A stretch of 56,368 nucleotides of DNA from Bacteroidota bacterium. GTDB taxonomy: Bacteria > Bacteroidota > Bacteroidia > Bacteroidales > Prolixibacteraceae. Below, piece after piece: positions 1 to 7,907 of the stretch. Both the position numbers and the translations under genes were made by a program. Below the pieces are notes generated by a model. That model worked only from the letters and a program-made list of their open reading frames with translations. It had not been told where the DNA came from and did not search any database. The stretch spans positions 1 through 56,368 of the forward strand of contig JAJUGZ010000016.1 in assembly GCA_029265715.1 (NCBI GenBank). Reading direction: 5' to 3'. Every line of letters starts with the position of its first letter. Positions within the stretch are counted from its first letter, which is position 1.

Positions 1-1178
1 CCGAATTCCTTTTTCCGGAGCATATCGACCGATTTGGAACGGGTTTCGTGCAAACACTGATCAACAAGCCGTACCGCATCCTGATCAGATAGTCCCGGGT
101 GACAAGCTTTTACATGCTTTGGGTTCAGGAAATGACTTTCGATATCGGTTCCTTTGGTGATAAAGAAATGCACGTCAATTCGCCGAAACTGATTGGCCAG
201 GTCTTCAATCTCGTCGGGCGTTAAATAATCGCGATCGCGGTGTACCACAATCTTCACATGGGGCATCTTTTCTTTCACAAAAATGGCAAACAAATTGGCA
301 GAGCTCAACTTCGAACAACCTTCGTACGAGATGATGTTGGTTTCCGACATCTTAAAACCGGAAGCCTTCAACACATAGCTCAGCAACGAACTGGTGTTGC
401 TGTCTTCGGTCAGAACGATGCATTTTTCATTGCCATTAAGCTGTTTCAGCTGCATTTCGAGCTCGTACTTTCCCTGGACAGACAGATACTCGGGGCTTTG
501 CATGAAATCGGCCAATGTATCGAGTTCTTTTTGCGCGAGGAAACGGGCCAGCGGAACCAGGTCGTCGCAGTCGGCAGCATTCAGCGCCTTGTAATATTCG
601 TTTCGTTCGTGCGGGAAGACGACAACCGGGAGGTAATCGTGCTGCATCAAGACCACATTCAGGAGGAAACGGCCGATACGGCCATTCCCGTCGGCAAAAA
701 TATGTTCGGTGGTAAAACGTTGATGAAAAATGGCAGCCAGAAACAGCGGGTGCATTCTCGAACTGCTTTTTTGAACATTGTACCACTCAATCAGTTTATT
801 GATCGGCTGAAATACGTCTTCGTTCCCGTCAAAGGGCGGACGGTTTTCGGCGTGCCCGTTAAACAGCATGTCGTACAAAATAGCGACATGATGCCCGTCG
901 AGATTGGCATGGGTCAGATCGAAAAACAACTGGGTTATGGCCAATTGGTAACCCAGTCGCCGGTAGCGTTCGGCTTCGGTTTCGTGGCTGCCTTGTTCGG
1001 GGACTGTCGCCACGCCCGTTTCTCCATCTACATTCAGCGAGGTGATATGAAGGGCCACCTGCATCTTAAACCGCTCCTTGATAATCGATGTCAACGGATC
1101 GTAACGGTCCAGGTCCTGTACTTGCTGGCGAAGTTTGTCAACTTCAGAAAAAATAGGTAATACAACCGGCGTTTGCAT
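1..1178 (-). CDS. Fic-domain protein fused to a TOPRIM-like domain, 3' end outside window
   Basis: Reading the minus strand from the ATG at 1178 gives an uninterrupted frame of 392 codons that runs off the window edge, so the C terminus is missing. Residues about 75-225 look like a Fic domain: the core motif HIFADGNGRIGR (H159 to R170) matches the family signature HxFx(D/E)GNGRxxR, which in known members transfers AMP or another phosphate-containing group to a target hydroxyl. A second region from about residue 250 has the layout of a TOPRIM domain: an acidic beta strand CIVLTED (E258) and later the DxD motif HRDRDYL (D315, D317), the residues that bind metal in topoisomerases, primases and OLD-type nucleases. 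Fic assignment is firm; TOPRIM is motif-based. A TAnnTTTG-like box (TATCTTTA, minus strand of 1197-1204) lies just upstream. It is divergent from the permease at 1373. Role unknown; toxin, signalling or defence are all possible. Confidence 0.82.
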   Translation of the reverse strand, partial: MQTPVVLPIFSEVDKLRQQVQDLDRYDPLTSIIKERFKMQVALHITSLNVDGETGVATVPEQGSHETEAERYRRLGYQLAITQLFFDLTHANLDGHHVAILYDMLFNGHAENRPPFDGNEDVFQPINKLIEWYNVQKSSSRMHPLFLAAIFHQRFTTEHIFADGNGRIGRFLLNVVLMQHDYLPVVVFPHERNEYYKALNAADCDDLVPLARFLAQKELDTLADFMQSPEYLSVQGKYELEMQLKQLNGNEKCIVLTEDSNTSSLLSYVLKASGFKMSETNIISYEGCSKLSSANLFAIFVKEKMPHVKIVVHRDRDYLTPDEIEDLANQFRRIDVHFFITKGTDIESHFLNPKHVKACHPGLSDQDAVRLVDQCLHETRSKSVDMLRKKEF

Positions 1179-1372
1179 GGCAAAAATTAAGGTTGGTAAA
1201 GATAATGAAGTTTCTTTGGCTGACGAAAACGACAGGTTGTTTAAGGGCAGCCCGATCCGGAGTTTAAAATAATTACAGATTCCTGACAGGACTGAAAAGA
1301 TTTGTTAATTTCAGCCAATTTTTAAAAAAAGGAATGTATCACCAAATCATTAATCTTTAGGAGATTCTGCAA

Positions 1373-2662
1373 ATGACAAGACGAACGATTGGCATTTATG
1401 AGAAGTTGCCTCTGTTAGAGAGCCTCCCTCTCAGTTTTCAGCACCTGACAGCCATGTTTGGCGCGACTATTCTGGTCCCGATTTTATTGGGAGTTGATCC
1501 AGCTATTGCACTGCTGATGAACGGCATCGGCACCTTATTGTATTCGTGGGTAACCAAAGGCGGTATTCCGGCTTACCTTGGATCCAGTTTTGCATTTATT
1601 GCGCCTTCGCTGTTAATTATTAGTTCATACGGGGGGTTCTCCCATGCCCAGTCGGGGTTTATTTTCTTCGGATTATTCTTTATCGCGATCTCCTTTGTGG
1701 TGAAAAAGTGGGGTATCCACTGGATTGATGTGGTCATGCCTCCGGCCGTAATGGGTGCCGTAGTTGCTATCATCGGGCTCGAACTGGCACCTGTGGCTGC
1801 CCAGCAGGCAGGGCTGGCTCCCTGGCCAACCTCGGCAGGACAAACGGTTCCGTCTTTTGTGATGGATGCCAATGTGATTATTGTTTCGATGTTTACCTTG
1901 TGTGTCGGTATTGCAGGTTCGGTTCTATTCCGGGGGTTCATGCAGGTTGTTCCCATCCTGATTGCAGTAATTGCCGGTTACTTGCTGGCCCTGGCAATGG
2001 GCATGGTCGATACGGCAGCGATCAGTCAGGCTCATTGGTTTGCTCTTCCAAAATTTCAGGCTCCGGTTTACGATATGAAAGCGGTGTTAATTATCGCGCC
2101 AGCCTGCATCGTGGTATTGGCCGAACATATCAGTCACCTGATCGTGACCGGCAAAATTACCGAAGCCGACCTGATGGAAAAACCCGGCCTGCACCGGTCG
2201 TTACTGGGCGACGGGATCAGCAACGTAATCTCCGGATTTGCGGGGTCTCCACCAAACACAACTTATGGCGAAAACATTGGTGTAATGGCGATTACCCGTG
2301 TTTACTCGGTTTGGATTATTCGCGGTGCAGCGTTGCTGGCCATTGCTTTTTCGTGTATTGGCAAAGTTTCGGCAGCCATTTCAACCATTCCCAATCCGGT
2401 TATGGGCGGTATCACCATGCTGTTGTACGGGGTTATTGCCGTCCAGGGGTTCCGTATGTTTGTTGAGCAGAAAGTTGATTTCAGCAAAAACCGGAACATG
2501 GTTTTAGGAGCTGTGACTTTTGTGGTTGGTGTTAGCGGAGCCAGTATCAGCATCGGTTCGGTCCAGTTGAAAGGGATGGCTTTTGCGGCTATCGTTGGCG
2601 TTGTATTATCGTTGATTTTCTGGCTTTTTAGCAAATTAGGCTGGATGAACGACGAAAAATAA
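1373..2662 (+). CDS. uraA: NCS2-family uracil/xanthine permease, UraA type
   Basis: A 429-residue polytopic membrane protein of the nucleobase:cation symporter-2 family, expected to import uracil or a related nucleobase with protons across the inner membrane. The N-terminal stretch LPLSFQHLTAMFGATILVP is typical of UraA/PyrP, as are the short half-helix region around GIPAYLGSSFAFIAP, the charged AEHISHL segment in TM8 and the GSPPNTTYGENIGV loop that carries substrate-binding residues in this family. Length is normal. An AGGAG sequence about 6 bases before the ATG supports the start. The gene is monocistronic: a strong terminator follows at 2697. Uracil is the most likely substrate, but uracil and xanthine transporters of this family cannot be separated safely by eye. 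Confidence 0.9.
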   Translation: MTRRTIGIYEKLPLLESLPLSFQHLTAMFGATILVPILLGVDPAIALLMNGIGTLLYSWVTKGGIPAYLGSSFAFIAPSLLIISSYGGFSHAQSGFIFFGLFFIAISFVVKKWGIHWIDVVMPPAVMGAVVAIIGLELAPVAAQQAGLAPWPTSAGQTVPSFVMDANVIIVSMFTLCVGIAGSVLFRGFMQVVPILIAVIAGYLLALAMGMVDTAAISQAHWFALPKFQAPVYDMKAVLIIAPACIVVLAEHISHLIVTGKITEADLMEKPGLHRSLLGDGISNVISGFAGSPPNTTYGENIGVMAITRVYSVWIIRGAALLAIAFSCIGKVSAAISTIPNPVMGGITMLLYGVIAVQGFRMFVEQKVDFSKNRNMVLGAVTFVVGVSGASISIGSVQLKGMAFAAIVGVVLSLIFWLFSKLGWMNDEK

Positions 2663-2696
2663 ATCAGAAGATATCAAATATCCAGATTTGCAAAAG

Positions 2697-2726
2697 CGCC
2701 GGCCGATCAATCCGGCGTTTTTTTTT
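2697..2726 (+). terminator. Rho-independent terminator after uraA
   Basis: A perfect 6-bp G/C stem, CGCCGG (2697-2702) with CCGGCG (2712-2717), encloses a 9-base loop and is followed directly by nine T residues. It lies 34 bases after the permease stop codon. Confidence 0.9.
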
Positions 2727-2835
2727 CGCGGATATGCTCCGGATGAATTTAGTGCCGAACGGCAATTTTAGGGTAAACCGTCCGTTGATTGTATTGTGCG
2801 ATGTATTTTCGCGGGTTTACAAATTTCAGGAAGCC

Positions 2836-5619
2836 ATGAAAACAACTGAAATGCAAGGTATAAATAAGCAGGAAATGAGCCCATTTAATGCGTATCGCCC
2901 CTCTCGTGCGTGGTTGGTAGCTGGTTTAACGTTTCTCCTGATCATCGGAGTTTGTCCCCTTGGTTTTGGGCAAAGCCTTTCCAAAAAAAATAAATACAGG
3001 AAAGAACAACGGGAGTCGCTTAACCCCCAATCGCACGGCGGGGGGATATTGACCGGACAGGTGATTGACGAAGAATTTGGAGAGCCGTTGGTCCGCGCAA
3101 TAATCACGTTTCGGGGTACGCCAATTTTTGCCTACACCGACATGCAGGGAAACTTCCGGATTAAACTTGATGCCAACTATTATATGATGGAAATTAACCA
3201 TCCCGGATATTTTGGTGAAAGTTTCAACGTATCGGTTTACGACGGCATCACCACGCCGGTCGGGACCATCAAACTGGCAGCCAATGCGGTGAACCGGACC
3301 AAGCAACGCAGTCTGTCGGTAATCGAGAACATGAAACATCCACCATACCGACTGTCCAATTTTATTCCACTGGAAACATCAGAGCGGGTTGGCGATCAGG
3401 AATTCTATGAGCAATTTCAATCGGTTCCGTCTTCTTCATTTTTTAGCTACGGGGGCGGGTATGGCGATTCACAAATCGGGTTCCGTGGAAATGAAGCTGA
3501 TCAAACCTCGGTGGCACTCGATGGCATTATCCTGAATAATCCGGAAAACGGATTGATTAGCAGCAACCTGCAGCAAAGTCTGGCCGATTGGGTCGGACAA
3601 GCACAAATAACGCTGGGACAGTCGGCTACCATGCAAAGCATTACGGCCTCCGGAGGTTTTATGAACCTGCTTTCAGTGCCTCCCACTCAAAAGGGCGGCT
3701 TTAGTGTGTTAGCCTCGATGGGAAACGACGGATATATGAAAACATCCGTGACCATCAACCCGGGGTTGTCGAAAAACGGGTTCGCTTCATCGTTCCAGTT
3801 TTCACGCACAGCCGGCGATGGTTTAGCCGACAATACCGACTTTGAACAATACGGGTTCAGGCTCAATTTACAAAAGGAATTTAATCACCGCCACACCTTG
3901 TCGTTTGTGGCCATGGGCAACACCCAGCAACACAACACCCGGTTTGCAGCCGATCCGGTTGCTTCGTATGTACAATATGGCCCCAAATACAACAGTCAGT
4001 GGGGCTACCAAACCGATAAGCCCTATTCGTTTAGTACCAATTTCGGGTATGCGCCCCTGGTAAGCCTGACCCATTACTGGCATGCCCGTGTAAAAACCCG
4101 GCTCACCACACAACTTTTTGCGCTGATGAACCGACAGGGACAACTTTATCCCGGAGGCGGGTTTAACGGATTCCCATTCGATTCAGTCAAGCGCGATGCA
4201 AACGGATTGTATCCGCTTGATCAGCTGGTTTCATGGAATATAGGCGAAGAAATTGCTGAATTGGGCAGCGCCAGGCTCCCCGATGAAAACGGAAGTTATT
4301 TTAATTCACAAACCGAAGGTTTTACCACCATGGTCGCGGTAACCGATGCGCTCCAGATTGGCGGACGCTCGATGCTGGCACATAATTTCAGCAAGCTGTT
4401 GAAGGCCAGTGTTGGTGTAGATTATCAGAATTACCGGGCCAACCATTTTGGGGCTGTTGCCGATTTGCTGGGGGCCGACGGATACCATAGTTATTCTGAC
4501 ATCAATCGCCCGGATGGTTACTCGGTTACAAGTTGGTTAGCTCCGGATCTGTTTGCGCATTTTGGTTCGGCCGATAAAGCCGATTATTATTACGAGGCAG
4601 CCATTCAATCGGCCGGATTATCGCTCCGGATGGATTATCTGAAAACCGGGTTTAACTGGTTTGCCAAAGGAGCCACGTCACTCCGGACAAACCAGCGGAT
4701 TGATCATTTTAACTACATTTCAAACGGGTTACTCCGCAAAAGCGATCAGGTTAACCAGGTTGGCGGACGCGTCCAGATGGGAATGAGTTCGCGGCTTGGA
4801 AAGCATCACGAAGTTCGGTTGCGGGCCAGCTACGGGAGCTACCAGCCACACTTCAATGCAATATTCCCCTCCGGAGACAACTGGCAAAACCCACAGGCCA
4901 AAAACGAGCAGGTTTCCGTAGCCGAACTCGGTTATGGTTATTATAGCTGGCGTTTAGCGGTGAATCTAACCGGATACCAGTCAACAATCTCAAACCGCCC
5001 GATGATCCGCTATGATAATCTGGCTGCGGATGAAGCGCTCGGAATCGTGGACGGACTGAAACAGGTTCACCAGGGGATCGAATTGCAGGTAAACTACAAA
5101 CTCCGGAGAAATATTCAGCTAAACCTGACCGGTTCGTTGGGCGATTGGCGGTACAATAAAGATGCTACTGTCCATTTGTACGATGCCCTGAAAGAGGAGA
5201 CCGATGTGAAAGAGTTGTGGCTTCGGAATGTAAAAGTGGCCAATGCACCACAGTTTACCTTGTTTGCCGAGGCCGAATGGCAGCCCAACTACAAATGGCT
5301 GTTCAAAATAAATTATTACCGGGCCGGTAAGTTGTATGCGCCATTCGGCCCGCACGATTTCGATGGGTTGACCGATCGCCATGAATTTGAACAATTGCAA
5401 CTCCCGAAATATGATTTACTGGGGGCCAGCATCAGCTACCGGATAAAACTCCGAAAATCGCATTCGCTGAGTTTTTCAGCCGGTGCAAGGAATTTGCTGA
5501 ACCATGATTACATTGAACGTTCGCAAACCAACTTGCCCGATCCGCTGCAATACTCCGGGAACCGGGTCTTTTATGGCCCGGGGCTACAGTGGCACGCCGG
5601 CTTGCGCTACGATTTTTAG
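2836..5619 (+). CDS. TonB-dependent outer-membrane receptor with carboxypeptidase-like N-terminal domain
   Basis: A 927-residue outer-membrane receptor expected to import an unidentified ligand with TonB-ExbBD energy. An in-frame ATG at 2734 exists, but the ATG at 2836 is preferred because the signal-like hydrophobic run LVAGLTFLLIIGV then lies near the N terminus and ends at a GFGQS cleavage site. A carboxypeptidase-D-like regulatory domain follows (GGILTGQVIDEEFGEPL... to VGTIKLA), then a plug domain (around SQIGFRGNEADQTSVALDG) and a long beta-barrel ending in the aromatic RYDF, as expected for a barrel C terminus. No SusD-like partner is adjacent, so it is not a polysaccharide-utilisation pair. 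The ligand is not predictable; proximity to uraA is not evidence for nucleobase uptake because a terminator separates the two. Confidence 0.86.
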   Translation: MKTTEMQGINKQEMSPFNAYRPSRAWLVAGLTFLLIIGVCPLGFGQSLSKKNKYRKEQRESLNPQSHGGGILTGQVIDEEFGEPLVRAIITFRGTPIFAYTDMQGNFRIKLDANYYMMEINHPGYFGESFNVSVYDGITTPVGTIKLAANAVNRTKQRSLSVIENMKHPPYRLSNFIPLETSERVGDQEFYEQFQSVPSSSFFSYGGGYGDSQIGFRGNEADQTSVALDGIILNNPENGLISSNLQQSLADWVGQAQITLGQSATMQSITASGGFMNLLSVPPTQKGGFSVLASMGNDGYMKTSVTINPGLSKNGFASSFQFSRTAGDGLADNTDFEQYGFRLNLQKEFNHRHTLSFVAMGNTQQHNTRFAADPVASYVQYGPKYNSQWGYQTDKPYSFSTNFGYAPLVSLTHYWHARVKTRLTTQLFALMNRQGQLYPGGGFNGFPFDSVKRDANGLYPLDQLVSWNIGEEIAELGSARLPDENGSYFNSQTEGFTTMVAVTDALQIGGRSMLAHNFSKLLKASVGVDYQNYRANHFGAVADLLGADGYHSYSDINRPDGYSVTSWLAPDLFAHFGSADKADYYYEAAIQSAGLSLRMDYLKTGFNWFAKGATSLRTNQRIDHFNYISNGLLRKSDQVNQVGGRVQMGMSSRLGKHHEVRLRASYGSYQPHFNAIFPSGDNWQNPQAKNEQVSVAELGYGYYSWRLAVNLTGYQSTISNRPMIRYDNLAADEALGIVDGLKQVHQGIELQVNYKLRRNIQLNLTGSLGDWRYNKDATVHLYDALKEETDVKELWLRNVKVANAPQFTLFAEAEWQPNYKWLFKINYYRAGKLYAPFGPHDFDGLTDRHEFEQLQLPKYDLLGASISYRIKLRKSHSLSFSAGARNLLNHDYIERSQTNLPDPLQYSGNRVFYGPGLQWHAGLRYDF

Positions 5620-5682
5620 GAGCATGGGCTACACTCAGGGCCCCACCTCCACACAGGGTTTCACGTAACTAAGAAGCCCTGA

Positions 5683-6309
5683 TTAAAAATCATACTTAAA
5701 AACCTCTTCCAATGTCATCCCCGGTTTCAGCCAAAAGGTTTGCAATCCGGTTTGGGCGGCGCCGTGGATATTTTCTTCTGAATCGTCAATAAAAAGAGTT
5801 TCCCGGGCAATCAGGTTTGCCTCCGAAAGAACTTTGAAAAACGATTCCGGAGCTGGTTTGCGAATGCCAATCTCGTGCGAGTAGAAGTCTTTCTGAAACA
5901 AGGTCGGAAAATCAAGCCCGTGTTCTTGCTTAAACTTGCGGTGAAAATGACGGATATGTATTTCGTTGGTATTGCTGAACAGGTAAATGCCAAACTCAGT
6001 TGCCAGCTTTCGGAGAATCTCGATCCGGATTGCCGGAAAATCCAGGATCATGGCAGTCCAAGCCGCGTCAAGCTGGTCGTCGGTTGCTTTTTGGGGAAGT
6101 AATTGGTTGATGCCGCTGCGAAATTCGTCCGATGAAATTTGCCCCTGTTCCATGCGCAAGAACACGTCGTGCGCATAGCTCGAACCACGGTCGTTAATGA
6201 ACTGGGGCATTCCCAATCGGGCAAATGCATCAATGGTTCTGCGCGGGTCGATGTTCAACAAAACGCCGCCCAGGTCGAAGATGATATTTTTAATTCCGGA
6301 TAATTCCAT
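5683..6309 (-). CDS. HAD-superfamily phosphatase, YihX-like
   Basis: A 208-residue cytoplasmic hydrolase of the haloacid dehalogenase superfamily. Motif I is FDLGGVLLNID with the nucleophile Asp12; motif II is FSNTNE; motif III is the Lys of IRKPAPESF; motif IV is FIDDSEEN. The glycine in place of the second Asp of motif I (DLGG) is also seen in the YihX/alpha-D-glucose-1-phosphatase branch, to which the overall layout is closest. Substrate is probably a sugar phosphate or nucleotide but is not determinable here. It is convergent with the TonB receptor gene and divergent from holB, so probably monocistronic. Confidence 0.85.
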   Translation of the reverse strand: MELSGIKNIIFDLGGVLLNIDPRRTIDAFARLGMPQFINDRGSSYAHDVFLRMEQGQISSDEFRSGINQLLPQKATDDQLDAAWTAMILDFPAIRIEILRKLATEFGIYLFSNTNEIHIRHFHRKFKQEHGLDFPTLFQKDFYSHEIGIRKPAPESFFKVLSEANLIARETLFIDDSEENIHGAAQTGLQTFWLKPGMTLEEVFKYDF

Positions 6310-6463
6310 GTCGTCGGTTCATCGGACTGCAAAAGTAAAAAGGAAAAATCATCTCTTTCTGCAATAACCCGGAATAAACGAAAATATTTAATCCCTCCGC
6401 ACTGAAACATATCCCTCCGGATAAATCTTCGTTCAGGAGCGTCGTTTTCGAACGTGGATTTAC

Positions 6464-6471
6464 TATTTTTG
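6464..6471 (+). promoter_or_regulatory. Candidate -7 promoter box of holB
   Basis: TATTTTTG matches the Bacteroidota sigma-70 -7 consensus TAnnTTTG and lies 21 bases before the holB ATG. No convincing TTG -33 element was found, so the call rests on the box and its position. Confidence 0.5.
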
Positions 6472-6492
6472 GCCAACAACTAAAATCAGCCT

Positions 6493-7617
6493 ATGTTTTT
6501 TAAAGAAGTTATCGGTCAGGAAGCAACGAAAAAGCGGTTAATCCAGGCTGTCAGCGAAGAACGGGTCAGCCATGCCCAATTGTTTGCCGGGCCGGAAGGC
6601 ACCGGAAAGCTGGCACTCGCCATTGCTTATGCACAATATGTTTCGTGCACCAATAAACAAACCGATGACTCATGCGGCGAATGCCCGTCGTGTAAAAAAT
6701 ATGCCAAACTGATCCATCCGGATTTGCATTTTGTGTTCCCGGTGGTAAAGACACCCAAGTTCAAAGAGCCTGTAAGCGACAATTTTATAGCCGAATGGCG
6801 CACGATGATTGCCCAAAATCCATACTTCAGCCTCGACCAGTGGTTTAACACCATTGGCGTTGAAAATGCACAGGGCCTGATCTATTCGCACCAGAGCGAA
6901 GAAATTATCCGGAAATTAAGCTTGAAATCATTCGAATCGGAGTACAAGGTAATGATCATCTGGATGCCGGAAAAAATGCACGATGCCTGTGCCAATAAAC
7001 TACTGAAAATGATCGAGGAGCCGCCAGTAAAAACCTTATTTTTACTGGTTACCGACGACGAAGAAGAAATTATCAGCACCATCCGCTCGCGCTGCCAGCT
7101 AATCAAAGTCCCGCCTATCGAACCCGAAGCCATGACTGCCGCCCTGCTACAGGACCCCGAAGCCGAAGGGAAAGACATCGCCACCCTGGTGCACCTGGCA
7201 CGCGGCAATTACCGCAAAGCGCTCGAACTGCTCGCCCCCGACGACCAGACCCTGTTCAACCTCGAACGCTTTAAAGAACTCATGCGTTTTACCTATGGGC
7301 GCAAATTTCTGGACATCTTTTCGTGGGTCGACTCGCTGGCCAACATCGGACGCGAACGACAAAAAAGCTTTCTGCTTTATTCGCTCGGGCTTTTGCGCGA
7401 AAACTTCGTGGCCAACCTGAAAAACCGCGACCTGGTTTTTATGGATGCCCCGGAAGAAGAATTTTCGAAACGGTTTTCGCCATTTATCAACGAACGCAAC
7501 ATTTTGCAACTGACCGAGGTCATGGAAACAGCCTATCTGCACATTTCCATGAACGGAAACCCGAGGATCATCTTTACCGATATCGCCTTCAAAATCACGA
7601 AGCTCATCAGAAAGTAG
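6493..7617 (+). CDS. holB: DNA polymerase III clamp-loader subunit delta'
   Basis: A 374-residue AAA+ protein of the replicative clamp loader, which opens the beta sliding clamp. The Walker-A-like GPEGTGK is at residues 33-39. A zinc-binding set follows with C52 and then C61-x2-C64-x2-C67. The SRC motif characteristic of clamp-loader ATPase-stimulating subunits is in IISTIRSRCQL. After these comes a helical C-terminal domain used for pentamer assembly. The region KMIEEPP is the typical sensor-adjacent segment. Length is usual for the family. The gene stands alone between a divergent HAD gene and a REP-like palindrome. Confidence 0.93.
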   Translation: MFFKEVIGQEATKKRLIQAVSEERVSHAQLFAGPEGTGKLALAIAYAQYVSCTNKQTDDSCGECPSCKKYAKLIHPDLHFVFPVVKTPKFKEPVSDNFIAEWRTMIAQNPYFSLDQWFNTIGVENAQGLIYSHQSEEIIRKLSLKSFESEYKVMIIWMPEKMHDACANKLLKMIEEPPVKTLFLLVTDDEEEIISTIRSRCQLIKVPPIEPEAMTAALLQDPEAEGKDIATLVHLARGNYRKALELLAPDDQTLFNLERFKELMRFTYGRKFLDIFSWVDSLANIGRERQKSFLLYSLGLLRENFVANLKNRDLVFMDAPEEEFSKRFSPFINERNILQLTEVMETAYLHISMNGNPRIIFTDIAFKITKLIRK

Positions 7618-7747
7618 CGAGTAACAAGACGTGAGTAATGAGACAGAAGGATTGAATCGTAGCAAATTAAGTCGTAAGACAAAAACTGTTAGAGCCTGTT
7701 TAAAATTAGTTCATCGGAAAATTTAAAACTTAATTTTATCATTTTTC

Positions 7748-7832
7748 ACTCATCCCAAGCCCGGTAAACCGGTCTTTTCCCCTCTCTATACATAGAGAGG
7801 GACGGCGCATCGAAGGTGCGACAGGGATGAGT
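7748..7832. repeat. REP-like nested palindrome between holB and the ABC-F gene
   Basis: The outer arms ACTCATCCC (7748-7756) and GGGATGAGT (7824-7832) are perfectly complementary. Inside lies a 10-bp hairpin, CCCTCTCTAT (7780-7789) with ATAGAGAGGG (7792-7801), and a small CGCA/TGCG stem at about 7807-7820. The arrangement resembles dispersed extragenic palindromes common in Bacteroidota genomes. It sits between convergent genes, so it could also terminate either transcript. The rest of 7618-7907 shows no gene. Confidence 0.65.
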
Positions 7833-7907
7833 ATGAGGGACAAATAAAATTTAAACAGTTTCTTAGCTTGATACTTGCAGCTTGATACTAACAAATTAAT
7901 GTTACTT

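Noticed and set aside
240-1160. Plus-strand 306-codon frame opposite the Fic gene
   Set aside because: It is antisense to the Fic-TOPRIM frame, has no family motifs and no signal or promoter; the minus-strand frame contains the exact Fic signature.
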